DNA of 64,000 nucleotides from Archangium lipolyticum. GTDB taxonomy: Bacteria > Myxococcota > Myxococcia > Myxococcales > Myxococcaceae. The stretch covers positions 124,001 to 188,000 of the forward strand of contig NZ_JANKBZ010000006.1 in NCBI RefSeq assembly GCF_024623785.1, read 5' to 3'. The translations under genes and the position numbers were made by a program. This document shows positions 15,498 through 24,018 of this stretch, piece by piece. Position 1 is the first letter of the stretch. Each line of letters opens with the position of its first letter. The notes under the pieces were generated by a model. The model saw nothing but the letters and a program-made list of their open reading frames with translations, ran no database searches and was not told the DNA's origin.

Positions 15498-15874
15498 GCG
15501 GGCGCGTGCTGGCGAGGGTGGTGGCCACGGTGTTGGGGCTGGTGCTGTGGGTGCCCGGGGCCGCCGAGGCCTCGGGGTCGAAGCTGCGCACCCAGTACAC
15601 GGGCGTGGTGAACCTGAACGAGGCGACGGTGGCCCAGTTGGATCTGCTGCCGGGCGTGGGGCCGAAGGCCGCTCAGCGCATCATCGCCTGGCGGCAGAAG
15701 CGGGCCTTCAAGCGCGTCGAGGAGCTGGTCCGGGTGAAGGGCTTCGGCAAGAAGCAGTTCCTGAAGCTCAAGCCGTACCTGACGCTGGAGGGTCCTTCGT
15801 CGCTGAAGGTGGAGAAGGTGCCCGTGGAGGAGGACGAGGTCCGCGCCACGGGCGACGCGACGGCGAAGCGCTGA
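15494..15874 (+). CDS. ComEA-like secreted helix-hairpin-helix protein
   Basis: 126 residues from a GTG at 15494 with GGGAGG upstream. A signal peptide or membrane anchor (VVATVLGLVLWVPGAAEA) is followed by a tandem helix-hairpin-helix domain: VNLNEATVAQLDLLPGVGPK, AAQRIIAWRQKR and VKGFGKKQFLKLKPYL. ComEA family proteins bind double-stranded DNA in the periplasm or at the membrane during DNA uptake. The C-terminal 25 residues are charged and disordered. It is the second gene of a two-gene unit that may be driven by sigma-54. A role in DNA uptake is inferred from the fold. Confidence 0.85.
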   Translation: MSGRVLARVVATVLGLVLWVPGAAEASGSKLRTQYTGVVNLNEATVAQLDLLPGVGPKAAQRIIAWRQKRAFKRVEELVRVKGFGKKQFLKLKPYLTLEGPSSLKVEKVPVEEDEVRATGDATAKR

Positions 15875-15888
15875 GCTCGCGGGAGGGA

Positions 15889-15912
15889 GGGTGTCCCGGA
15901 CCTCGGGCACCC
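15889..15912. terminator. bidirectional hairpin between ComEA-like and kinase genes
   Basis: GGGTG-T-CCCG-gacct-CGGG-CACCC forms a 9-bp stem with one bulge between the convergent stops at 15874 and 15922. No strong U tract on either strand, so efficiency is uncertain. Confidence 0.5.
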
Positions 15913-15921
15913 TGCCCGCCC

Positions 15922-17556
15922 TCACCCGCCCACGGCGCGGCGCCGCGTCGCCGCCTCGACGCTCTCCGTGAGGGCCATGTCGGGCGTGAGCTGGAGGGGC
16001 TGGACGGGCGCCGAGGTGTGGGTGATGACCAGACGCAAGGCATTGATGAGCTGCTGCCTGCCCTGGGGATAGGGCGCCTCGGAGCCGGTGAGCACCATGA
16101 GCTGCTGTTGCAGCACCTCGCCCGAGGGCGTGCGCTGCTCCCGGTCATGCTGGAGCAGACCCATGATGATGGCGTCCAGCGCGGGCGAGATGCCGGCCAC
16201 GAAGTGGGAGGGCGGAAGCAGTTGCTGCTGGGTGGAGGCGATCATCAGCTCCGCCTCGCTGTCGCCCTGCAGGGCGCGCTGGCCGGTGAGGGCCTCGTGC
16301 AGGGTGAGGCCCAGCGCGAAGAGGTCCGCCCGGCCATCCAGGGGCTTGCCGTAGGCCTGTTCCGGCGCCATGTAGCCCGCCTTGCCGCGCACCGTCTGCG
16401 CCTGGGTGAGGGCCATCTGGTTCGCCGCGCGCGCGATGCCGAAGTCCGACACCTTCACCTCGCCAATCCGCGACAGGAGGATGTTGGGAGGGTTGAGATC
16501 CCTGTGCACCAGGCCCAACGGCTCGCCCTTGGGGCCCGTCCGGCCGTGCATGTGCGCCAGCGCGGAGGCGACCTCCGCGCCAATGTAGGCCACCGCCGAC
16601 GGAGGCAGCCTGCGGGCGGGGAGGCGCCGCAGCAGCGAGCTCAGCGGCAGGCCATCCACGTACTCCATGGCCAGGAAGACCGTCCCCTGGTGCCGCCCCA
16701 GGTCGAGCACCTGCACGATGTTGGGGTGGATGAGCAGCGAGCCCAGCGCGGCCTCGCGCCGGAACATGGCGAGGAACTCCTCGTTGTCCGCGTAGGCCGG
16801 CAGGATGCGCTTGACGGCCACCTGCTTCTCGAAGCCGCCCTCCGGGCTGTAGGTGGCGCGGAACACCTCGGCCATGCCGCCCGCGCCCAGCCGCTCGTGG
16901 AGGAAGTACTTGCCCATCACGTCCTTCTCACGGATGGCGCGCAGCGCGTCCTCGGCCTTGCTCACGATGAGGCCGGCCAGCGTCGCCGTCAGCGGCCCGT
17001 AGGCGAAGAGGAACACGCAGCGCAGCAACACCATCGGGAACGACAGCGTGTTCAGGGTATCGGGCGGCAGCCGGGGCTGGAGCACGAACACGTACAACGC
17101 CATGTACTCCACCGCCGCGAGCGCCGCCGCCCCGTACGCCAGCTTCTTGCCCGCCCGGAGCGCGCACACCACGATGAGCGAGCCCCAGGCCAGCGCCGGC
17201 GGCGTGGTGAGCGCGTACACGGCATCGTGGAAGTACGCGTCGATGGCGCACGCCACCGCGGGGATGGAGACGGTGACGGCGCTGTCCACCCACTGCATCG
17301 CCGGATGGAACCCGCCCTGCCGCAACGCGCGCAGCATCACCGTGTAGTAGATGCCCAGCCCGCCCGTCAGCCCCGCCAGGCTCAGCGACAGGCCCGGGCC
17401 AATCACCCCGATGAGCAGCAACGAGGCCACGCAGCCGAGCACCATCATCCCGCGCATGAAGCGGGCGATGGCCATCTCACGCGGGACGACGTCCTGGTTC
17501 AGGTACTCCCGCAGCAGTTGGGAGGAGTGCGACACTCGGGGAGGAGCGGCTTCCAT
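15922..17556 (-). CDS. Ser/Thr protein kinase with N-terminal multi-span membrane module
   Basis: 544 residues. The first 200 carry about six hydrophobic segments (for example VLGCVASLLLIGVIGPGL, AAALAAVEYMALYVFVL and VLLRCVFLFAYGPLTATLAG). A complete Hanks-type kinase domain then begins at KYFLHERLGAGGMAEVFRA (about 215), with Lys in QVAVKRIL, HRDLNPPN, DFGIARA and YMAPEQ. The usual bacterial plan is kinase first and one membrane helix after it; here the order is reversed and the sensor portion is polytopic. The C-terminal 90 residues are helical and unassigned. It is divergent from the porin gene. Confidence 0.9.
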   Translation of the reverse strand: MEAAPPRVSHSSQLLREYLNQDVVPREMAIARFMRGMMVLGCVASLLLIGVIGPGLSLSLAGLTGGLGIYYTVMLRALRQGGFHPAMQWVDSAVTVSIPAVACAIDAYFHDAVYALTTPPALAWGSLIVVCALRAGKKLAYGAAALAAVEYMALYVFVLQPRLPPDTLNTLSFPMVLLRCVFLFAYGPLTATLAGLIVSKAEDALRAIREKDVMGKYFLHERLGAGGMAEVFRATYSPEGGFEKQVAVKRILPAYADNEEFLAMFRREAALGSLLIHPNIVQVLDLGRHQGTVFLAMEYVDGLPLSSLLRRLPARRLPPSAVAYIGAEVASALAHMHGRTGPKGEPLGLVHRDLNPPNILLSRIGEVKVSDFGIARAANQMALTQAQTVRGKAGYMAPEQAYGKPLDGRADLFALGLTLHEALTGQRALQGDSEAELMIASTQQQLLPPSHFVAGISPALDAIIMGLLQHDREQRTPSGEVLQQQLMVLTGSEAPYPQGRQQLINALRLVITHTSAPVQPLQLTPDMALTESVEAATRRRAVGG

Positions 17557-17605
17557 GGCGGGCCACTCTATCCAACTCCCCCGCCCACCCGCGCCGGGCC
17601 CTCAT

Positions 17606-17665
17606 CATCCGCTATAGCGGATGCTCCAATGCTTGTTTCCCCTGGGGCATCCGTTATATTGGAAA
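17606..17665 (+). promoter_or_regulatory. porin promoter with two copies of an 18-bp operator
   Basis: A perfect palindrome CATCCGCTATAGCGGATG (17606-17623) and an imperfect copy CATCCGTTATATTGGAAA (17648-17665) start 42 bases apart, four helical turns. Between and within them are a -35-like TTGTTT (17633-17638) and a -10 TATATT (17655-17660) with a 16-base spacer; the second operator covers the -10. A third copy lies at 19860-19877 ahead of the sulfate transporter. The regulator is unknown. Confidence 0.65.
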
Positions 17666-17798
17666 CACCCATGACGAAGGTCCGCCGCCGCTGTTGTCGC
17701 CCATCCCCGTGTCATCGATGAATCGCCGCCCTGGCGCGAAGCGCGCCGGAGCGGTTGGGAATGAACGTCGCAACAGCAGTGACCGCGCGAACACCGCC

Positions 17799-19043
17799 AT
17801 GTCCTCGAACATCTCGAAGCAGTCCCTGGGTGTCTTCCACATCCTCCTCACGCTGTGGCTCGGGCTCGGCACCACCGCCCTGGCCCAGGGCACCGCTCCG
17901 GCGCCTGCGCCAGCGGCACCGGCCAACCCGCCGCCCATCATCACCGCGGAGCCCGGGCGCGGAATCCTGGTGAGGTCGCCCGATGACCGCTACTCCCTGG
18001 GCCTCCGCGCGCGGATCCAGCTCCGGGAGACGTTCCTCCATGTCGGCGACAGCGACACGAACGAGCTCAACGTCAAGACGCTCCGCCTCGTGGTGCACGG
18101 CAACGTGCTGGTGCCGGAGCTGCGCTACAACATCCAGCTCGCCTTCGGCGGGGGTGACTTCGAGTCGGGCAGCAGCTCGCCGATCTTCGATGCCTTCGTG
18201 GACTACACCCGCTTCCGCGACCTGAACATCCGCGTCGGGCAGTTCTTCGTGCCTTTCGATCGCGCCCGCACCATCCGCGAGTTCGCGCTGCAGCTGGTGG
18301 ACCGGCAGCTGGTGGTGCGCGAGCTGAGCCTCGACCGGGACGTGGGCGTGATGCTCTCGTCCAACAACCTCTTCGGATTGAGAGAGCTGCTCGGCTACCA
18401 GTTCTTCATCGGCGGGGGCGACGGGCGCAACCGCTTCGCGGCGTATGCCCCCGGACCGCTCACCGTCCTCCGGCTCACGCTGCGGCCCTTTGGCGCCTTC
18501 GATGACGATCAGGAGGGAGACCTGACCCGCGCGGCGAGGCCCCGGTTGAGCCTGGGGGTCGCGGCCGCCTACAACTTCCGCACCTCGCGCGCCCAGAGCA
18601 CCTACGGAACGGCCTTCACCGCCGGCACCGCCAACTACACCCACCTGGCCGCGGATCTGGTGTTCAAGTACCGGGGCTTCTCGCTGCTCGCCGAGGGACT
18701 GTGGCGACGGGCCCATGTGGATGTGCTCGAGCGGACCGACGCGAACGGCGCCGTCACCCGCGAGCCGACCCGCTCCGGCTACGGCTACTTCGTGCAGGGA
18801 GGCATGATGGTGCATCCCCAGGTGGAGGTGAGCGCGCGGTGGGAGGAGCTCTTCACCCGCCGGGGAACCGACCCGCAGCTGGTGCAGCTCGCGCAGACGC
18901 AGGGCAAGCAGCTCGGGGGCGGCGTCAACCTCTACCTCAACGGTCACGCCCTCAAGCTGCAAGGTGACTACTTCTACATCTTCGGCTCCGCGGGCGGCGA
19001 TGCGCGGCACCTCGCCCGCCTCCAGCTCGACGCGAGCTTCTAG
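17799..19043 (+). CDS. outer-membrane porin of the phosphate-selective O/P family
   Basis: 414 residues from the ATG at 17799. The signal peptide ends near TTALAQ and a Pro/Ala linker follows. The porin domain (about 50-414) shows alternating strands such as YSLGLRARIQLRETFL, LRYNIQLAFGGGDF, VGQFFVPFDRARTIRE and FALQLVDRQLVVRELSLDRDVG (the last runs past 20 residues in the protein and is abbreviated to its first part FALQLVDRQLV), and ends in Phe. OprO/OprP-type porins form anion channels. The shared operator with the sbp-cysTWA genes indicates a sulfate/thiosulfate or general oxyanion role here. Longer in-frame starts (17694, 17718) precede the signal peptide and seem unlikely. Its stop overlaps that of the convergent phosphatase gene. 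Confidence 0.85.
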   Translation: MSSNISKQSLGVFHILLTLWLGLGTTALAQGTAPAPAPAAPANPPPIITAEPGRGILVRSPDDRYSLGLRARIQLRETFLHVGDSDTNELNVKTLRLVVHGNVLVPELRYNIQLAFGGGDFESGSSSPIFDAFVDYTRFRDLNIRVGQFFVPFDRARTIREFALQLVDRQLVVRELSLDRDVGVMLSSNNLFGLRELLGYQFFIGGGDGRNRFAAYAPGPLTVLRLTLRPFGAFDDDQEGDLTRAARPRLSLGVAAAYNFRTSRAQSTYGTAFTAGTANYTHLAADLVFKYRGFSLLAEGLWRRAHVDVLERTDANGAVTREPTRSGYGYFVQGGMMVHPQVEVSARWEELFTRRGTDPQLVQLAQTQGKQLGGGVNLYLNGHALKLQGDYFYIFGSAGGDARHLARLQLDASF

Positions 19044-19666
19044 CCGAACGTCACGTTCATCAGCTTCACGATGGGCTCGTCCCCGTAGAAGTCGATGATG
19101 TTCACCGCCCCGTACCCCTGCTCGAGCCGGAACAGGTTGGCGTCCGGCATGCCCAGGGCCTCGGCCAGCAGCGTGCGGTTCACCCCGCCGTGCGACACCA
19201 GCACGAACGTCTCTCCCGCATGCCGCGTCCGCAGCTCCCGGCCCGCCGACCTCACCCGCTCGCGCATCTCCGGGTAGCTCTCCCCCTCCGGGAAGCGCAC
19301 CTGCGTCGGATGCGCCATCCACTGCGCGTACACCTCCGGGTAGCGCTTCTCGGCCTCCTCGTAGCTGAGCCCCTCGAAGAGACCGAAGTCGATCTCCCGG
19401 AACGCCTCCTCCGTATCCACCGCCATCGCCTTGAGCTCCGCCAGCGGCGCCGCGCTCTCCAGCGCCCGCTTGCGAGGGCTCGCGTAGATGCGCAACAGGG
19501 GCGCCTCGGCCAGGAACCGCGCGGCCCGCTCGGCCTGCAACAGGCCCGAGGACGACAGCCCCACGTCCAGCCGCCCGTAGCACCGGCCCCGCATCTCCTC
19601 CACGGGCTGCCCGTGCCGCACCAGCACCATCCGCGTCACACCCTTCGGAAGTCGCCAGTCGATCAT
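19040..19666 (-). CDS. histidine phosphatase, possibly alpha-ribazole phosphatase (CobC-like)
   Basis: 208 residues. The RHG motif VLVRHGQP carries the phospho-accepting His; then GRCYGRLDVGLSSSG, SPRKRALESA (second catalytic Arg), REIDFGLFEGL with the general acid Glu, and the second His in LVSHGGVNR. The CYGRxD stretch is reminiscent of CobC, which removes phosphate from alpha-ribazole phosphate in cobalamin nucleotide-loop assembly; a general phosphoglycerate-mutase-like phosphatase is the alternative. The start at 19666 has GGAAGG upstream. It lies between the sulfate porin and the sulfate transporter and is convergent with the former. Confidence 0.75.
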   Translation of the reverse strand: MIDWRLPKGVTRMVLVRHGQPVEEMRGRCYGRLDVGLSSSGLLQAERAARFLAEAPLLRIYASPRKRALESAAPLAELKAMAVDTEEAFREIDFGLFEGLSYEEAEKRYPEVYAQWMAHPTQVRFPEGESYPEMRERVRSAGRELRTRHAGETFVLVSHGGVNRTLLAEALGMPDANLFRLEQGYGAVNIIDFYGDEPIVKLMNVTFG

Positions 19667-19859
19667 CGCCCTTCCCCCACCCCGAGCGGCACCCCGGACA
19701 CCCGTGCCCCACCCGCTGTCGTTGTCACCTCCATCGTACTTCCCTCCAGCCCCCCCATACGTATGCGTGCACCAGGCGCCCTGGCTCGCGGCCACCATCG
19801 CCGCCCCACCGACCTATCACGCCTGCGGCCACCCGAGCAGCCCCGGCGCGTCCATGGAC

Positions 19860-19889
19860 CATCCGCCATAACGGACGATCCTCTTGACA
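19860..19889 (+). promoter_or_regulatory. sulfate-transport promoter with palindromic operator
   Basis: CATCCGCCATAACGGACG (19860-19877) matches the palindrome upstream of the porin gene. Six bases later comes a perfect -35 TTGACA (19884-19889); 17 bases further is a weak -10 CACTTT. A repeated half-site ACGGAC (19891-19896) overlaps the spacer. The remaining 19667-20125 holds no gene that I can support apart from the short ORF at 20070. Confidence 0.6.
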
Positions 19890-20069
19890 AACGGACATCC
19901 CCCGGGCACTTTCTTCACCGTTCAATGCCCACCTCCACCCGCCACAGGATGTTCTGTCGTTGCCGCTGGCGTGGGGGGTGGGTGCTCGCCCGCCGGAAGC
20001 CCGAGGGCTGACGGCCGCGTGCTCTGGAGAGCCCACCTCCGCGAGGGACGGTGGGTTTTGTCGAGCGTC

Positions 20070-20129
20070 ATGGCTCTCGAGTCCACCCGGTACCTCGCGG
20101 CCACCTTCCGCATCGAGGTACCCCTATGA
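20070..20129 (+). CDS. possible 19-codon leader ORF coupled to sbp
   Basis: An ATG at 20070 opens a 19-codon frame ([19 protein letters not shown]) whose TGA overlaps the ATG of the sulfate-binding protein gene (ATGA at 20126-20129). The ribosome-binding site is weak (GAG at 9 bases). The exact stop-start overlap is the only positive sign; it could be chance. No Cys or Met run is present, so classical sulfur-amino-acid attenuation is not indicated. Confidence 0.3.
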   Translation: MALESTRYLAATFRIEVPL

Positions 20130-21175
20130 AGCCGCAGTCCCTCCACAAGCTCACCGCCGCCCTGCTCTGCCTGCTGCTGTCCGCCGTGCCCGCGCTGGGG
20201 GGTTGCTCCAAGCCGGGCGCCGGGCAGGGAGAGCCCATCACCCTGCTCAACGTGTCGTATGACCCGACGCGCGAGCTCTACACCGACGTCAACGCCGCCT
20301 TCGCGAAGCAGTGGGAGGCGAAGCACGGGACGAAGCTCGTCATCAAGCAGTCCCACGGCGGCTCGGGCAAGCAGGCGCGCGCCGTCATCGACGGCCTGGA
20401 CGCGGACGTCGTCACGCTGGCGCTCGCGTACGACGTGGACATGATCCACGACAAGGGCCAGCTCGTCCCCGAGGGCTGGCAGTCGCGGCTGCCGAACAAC
20501 AGCTCTCCGTACACGTCCACCATCGTCTTCGTGGTGCGCAAGGGCAACGCCAAGGGCATCCGCGACTGGGAGGACCTGCTGCGCCCGGACGTGGCCGTCA
20601 TCACCCCCAACCCCAAGACGTCGGGTGGCGCGCGGTGGAACTACCTGGCCGCCTGGGGCTACGCGCTGCGCAAGAACAACGGAGACGAGGCGAAGGCGCA
20701 GGAGTTCGTCTCCAACCTCTTCAAGAACGTGCCCGTGCTGGACTCGGGCGCGCGTGGCGCCACCACCACCTTCGCCGAGCGCGGCATCGGTGACGTGCTC
20801 ATCGCCTGGGAGAACGAGGCCCTCCTGCTCACCGACGAGGTGGGCAAGGACAAGTTCGAGATCATCGTCCCCTCGGTGAGCATCCTCGCCGAGCCGCCCG
20901 TGGCGCTCGTGGACCGGAACGTGGACCGCAAGGGCACCCGGGCCGCGGCCGAGGCCTACCTCCAGTTCCTCTACTCCGAGGAGGGCCAGGAGCTGGCCGC
21001 GAAGCACCACTTCCGGCCCCGCTCCCAGGCGGCCGCCGCGAAGTACGCCAGCCACTTCCCCACGGTGAGCCTCTTCACCATCGACGAGGTCTTCGGTGGC
21101 TGGAAGCAGGCGCAGAAGAAGCACTTCGATGATGGCGGCGCCTTCGACCGTCTCTACGTCCCCAAGGCGCAGTAG
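20126..21175 (+). CDS. sbp: periplasmic sulfate/thiosulfate-binding lipoprotein
   Basis: 349 residues. The signal peptide ends in a lipobox-like ALGGC, so it is probably lipid-anchored. The mature part shows the sulfate-binding hallmarks: [63 protein letters not shown] and [10 protein letters not shown]. It captures sulfate or thiosulfate for the CysTWA transporter encoded directly downstream. The ATG at 20126 has GAGG about 8 bases upstream. The promoter shares its operator with the anion porin gene, so outer- and inner-membrane steps are probably co-regulated by sulfur supply. Confidence 0.93.
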   Translation: MKPQSLHKLTAALLCLLLSAVPALGGCSKPGAGQGEPITLLNVSYDPTRELYTDVNAAFAKQWEAKHGTKLVIKQSHGGSGKQARAVIDGLDADVVTLALAYDVDMIHDKGQLVPEGWQSRLPNNSSPYTSTIVFVVRKGNAKGIRDWEDLLRPDVAVITPNPKTSGGARWNYLAAWGYALRKNNGDEAKAQEFVSNLFKNVPVLDSGARGATTTFAERGIGDVLIAWENEALLLTDEVGKDKFEIIVPSVSILAEPPVALVDRNVDRKGTRAAAEAYLQFLYSEEGQELAAKHHFRPRSQAAAAKYASHFPTVSLFTIDEVFGGWKQAQKKHFDDGGAFDRLYVPKAQ

Positions 21176-21190
21176 CCCGGAGCCGCCACC

Positions 21191-22030
21191 ATGCAGCACA
21201 GTGCGAGACGCCGTGTCCTTCCGGGCTTCGGGCTGACCATGGGGTTGAGCTGGTTGTACCTCGGCCTCATCGTCCTCCTGCCGCTGTCCGGCCTCTTCCT
21301 CAAGACGTTCACCCTCTCATGGGCGCAGTTCTGGGACACCGTGGCCTCGCCGCGCGTGCTCGCCGCGTACCGGCTCAGCTTCGGCGCCGCCCTGCTCGCC
21401 GCGCTGGTCAACGTCGTCTTCGGCCTGCTCGTGGCCTGGGTGCTGGTGCGCTACCGCTTCCCGGGCAAGGCCCTGGTGGACGCGCTGGTGGACCTGCCCT
21501 TCGCCCTGCCCACCGCCGTGGCCGGGCTGACGCTCACCACCCTCTACTCCCACAACGGCTGGTACGGACAGTACCTGGAGGCGCTCGGCGTCAAGGTGGC
21601 CTTCACGCCCCTGGGCATCGTCGTGGCGCTCACCTTCATCGGGTTGCCCTTCGTGGTGCGCACCGTCCAGCCCGTGCTCGAGGACATCGACGCCGACGTG
21701 GAGGAGGCCGCCGCCACGCTCGGCGCCTCGCCCTGGAGGACCTTCACCCATGTCCTCCTGCCCGGCGTGCTGCCCGCGCTGCTCAGCGGCTTCACCCTCG
21801 CCTTCGCCCGCGCCATCGGCGAGTACGGCTCCGTCGTCTTCATCTCCGGCAACATGCCCATGCGCACGGAGATCGCCCCCCTGCTCATCATCACCCGGCT
21901 GGAGCAGTACGACTACGCCGGGGCCACGGCCATCGCCGGGGTGATGCTGGCGGTCTCCTTCGCGCTGCTGCTCGCCGCCAACCTCATCCAGCGCTGGACG
22001 AACCGCCGGCTCGAGGCCCGAACCGGATAG
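21191..22030 (+). CDS. cysT: sulfate/thiosulfate ABC permease CysT (CysU)
   Basis: 279 residues with six predicted membrane spans; one half of the heterodimeric inner-membrane channel for sulfate. The coupling-loop EAA motif reads DVEEAAATLGASPWRTF followed by LPGVLPALLSGF, and the family segment ALPTAVAGLTLTTLY and the C-terminal IGEYGSVVFISGN are present. It starts 15 bases after sbp and ends 10 bases before cysW. Confidence 0.93.
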   Translation: MQHSARRRVLPGFGLTMGLSWLYLGLIVLLPLSGLFLKTFTLSWAQFWDTVASPRVLAAYRLSFGAALLAALVNVVFGLLVAWVLVRYRFPGKALVDALVDLPFALPTAVAGLTLTTLYSHNGWYGQYLEALGVKVAFTPLGIVVALTFIGLPFVVRTVQPVLEDIDADVEEAAATLGASPWRTFTHVLLPGVLPALLSGFTLAFARAIGEYGSVVFISGNMPMRTEIAPLLIITRLEQYDYAGATAIAGVMLAVSFALLLAANLIQRWTNRRLEARTG

Positions 22031-22040
22031 GAAACGCCCG

Positions 22041-22889
22041 ATGCACCCGACCTCGCACACTCCACGCCGCGACAGGCGGACCATCTCGAGCCCGGCGCTC
22101 CTGCGCTGGCTGCTCATCGGCGTGGCGCTCGTCTTCCTCGGGGTCTTCCTCGTCGTCCCGCTGGTGGCCGTCTTCACCTACGCCCTGCAGAAGGGCGTGG
22201 GCAGTTACCTGGCGGCCATCCTGGAGCCGGAGGCGCTGAGCGCCATCCGCCTCACGCTGCTGGCGGCCGCCATCGCCGTGCCCCTCAACTTCGTCTTCGG
22301 GCTCTCCGCCGCGTGGCTCATCGCCCGCTTCCGCTTCCCCGGCCGGGACGTGCTCCTCACGCTCATCGACCTGCCCTTCAGCGTGTCGCCCGTCATCGCG
22401 GGGCTCATCTTCGTCCTGCTCTTCGGCCGGCAGGGGTGGCTGGGCCCGTGGCTGGACGCGCACGACATCCACATCATCTTCGCCGTGCCCGGCATCGTGC
22501 TGGCCACCGTGTTCGTCACCTTCCCCTTCGTCGTGCGCGAGGTGCTGCCCGTCATGCAGGCGCAGGGCGCCGACGAGGAGGAGGCCGCCCTCACCCTGGG
22601 GGCCAGCGGCTGGCGCACCTTCCTGCGCGTCACGCTGCCCAAGGTGAAGTGGGGCGTGCTCTACGGCGTGCTGCTGTGCAACGCGCGGGCGATGGGCGAG
22701 TTCGGCGCCGTGTCCGTCGTCTCCGGCCACGTGCGCGGGGTGACCAACACGCTGCCGCTGCACGCGGAGATTCTCTACAACGAGTACAACCTCGCCGGTG
22801 CCTTCGCCGTGGCCTCGCTGCTCACGGTGCTCGCGCTGGTGACGTTGGCCGTCAAGAAGTACGTCGAGTGGAAGGCCGAGGTCCCATGA
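22041..22889 (+). CDS. cysW: sulfate/thiosulfate ABC permease CysW
   Basis: 282 residues, six predicted spans, partner of CysT. The EAA loop reads DEEEAALTLGASGWRTF, and MGEFGAVSVVSGHVRG is the CysW-type C-terminal signature. The stop overlaps the cysA start (ATGA at 22886-22889). Confidence 0.93.
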   Translation: MHPTSHTPRRDRRTISSPALLRWLLIGVALVFLGVFLVVPLVAVFTYALQKGVGSYLAAILEPEALSAIRLTLLAAAIAVPLNFVFGLSAAWLIARFRFPGRDVLLTLIDLPFSVSPVIAGLIFVLLFGRQGWLGPWLDAHDIHIIFAVPGIVLATVFVTFPFVVREVLPVMQAQGADEEEAALTLGASGWRTFLRVTLPKVKWGVLYGVLLCNARAMGEFGAVSVVSGHVRGVTNTLPLHAEILYNEYNLAGAFAVASLLTVLALVTLAVKKYVEWKAEVP

Positions 22890-23947
22890 GTGTCATCGTC
22901 GAGCAGCTCACCAAGCGCTTCACCACCGGGGGGACCCCAGCCGTCTCGGACGTGTCGTTCCACGCCCCCTCCGGCGCCATCACCACCCTGCTCGGGCCCT
23001 CGGGGGCGGGCAAGTCCACCCTGCTGCGCCTCATCGCCGGGCTGGAGCTGCCGGACTCGGGTTCCGTCCGCATCGAGGGCGTCGACTGTACCCACCTGCC
23101 CGTGCAGCAGCGCGGCATCGGCGTCGTCTTCCAGAGCTACGCGCTCTTCAAGCACATGACCGTGCGGCAGAACATCGCCTTCGGGCTGGAGACGCGCCGC
23201 ATGCCCCGCGCCGACGTGGAAGCGCGCGTGGACGAGATGTTGCGCCTCATCCAGTTGGAGGATCTGGGCAAACGCTACCCCACGCAACTTTCCGGCGGGC
23301 AGCGCCAGCGCGTGGCCTTCGCGCGGGCGCTCGCCATCCGCCCCAAGCTGCTGCTGCTGGACGAGCCCTTCGGCGCGCTCGACAGCCGCGTGCGCGTGGA
23401 GCTGCGCGAGTGGCTCCACTCCCTCCACGAGCAGACGGGTGTCACCACCCTGCTCGTCACCCACGACCAGGAGGAGGCGCTCGAAATCTCCCAGCACGTG
23501 GTCGTGCTCTCCGACGGCCGCGTGGCCCAGGCCGGCCCGCCGGAGGACATCTACGACCGCCCCGCCACCCCGTTCGTCGCCTCCTTCGTGGGCGGCACCA
23601 GCGTCCTGCGGGGACATGTCCGCTCGGGCCGCGCCGAGGTCGGCTCCCTGGTGGTGCAGGCCCCCAACAGCGCACGCGAGGGCGAGGCCGTCCACGCCTT
23701 CGTCCGTCCCCACGACATCAAGATCGCCAAACCCCCGCAGGGCACCACCGGGCCCGTCACCGGCCGGGTGGAGCGGCTCAAGTCCGTGGGCGGATACGTG
23801 AAAGTGCTGCTCAAACTGCCCACCGGGGAAACCGTGACGGTCGAAGTCCCCCGCTCCGAGTTCGAAAACCTGGGAGTGGTCGAGGGCGATCGTGTGCATG
23901 CGGACGTAAGGACAGCCACCGTGTTCCTCGGTGATTTCGCTATCTGA
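22886..23947 (+). CDS. cysA: sulfate/thiosulfate ABC transporter ATPase CysA
   Basis: 353 residues. The nucleotide-binding domain has Walker A GPSGAGKST, Q-loop FQSYALF, signature LSGGQRQR, Walker B LLLLDEPFGALD and switch His in LVTHDQEEA. The C-terminal third is a TOBE-type regulatory domain (EGEAVHAFVRPHDIKI, then VKVLLKLPTGETVTVEVPRSEF, abbreviated here to VKVLLKLPTGETV). It energises CysTW import of sulfate. It is the last gene of the sbp-cysTWA operon; no clear terminator follows before the DUF2378 gene. Confidence 0.95.
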   Translation: MSVIVEQLTKRFTTGGTPAVSDVSFHAPSGAITTLLGPSGAGKSTLLRLIAGLELPDSGSVRIEGVDCTHLPVQQRGIGVVFQSYALFKHMTVRQNIAFGLETRRMPRADVEARVDEMLRLIQLEDLGKRYPTQLSGGQRQRVAFARALAIRPKLLLLDEPFGALDSRVRVELREWLHSLHEQTGVTTLLVTHDQEEALEISQHVVVLSDGRVAQAGPPEDIYDRPATPFVASFVGGTSVLRGHVRSGRAEVGSLVVQAPNSAREGEAVHAFVRPHDIKIAKPPQGTTGPVTGRVERLKSVGGYVKVLLKLPTGETVTVEVPRSEFENLGVVEGDRVHADVRTATVFLGDFAI

Positions 23948-24018
23948 GCCAAGTGCGGGTACCTTTCCCCCGTATGGACCTGATCGCAGACGCTTGCCGG
24001 CTCGAGACGGGGGGATTC

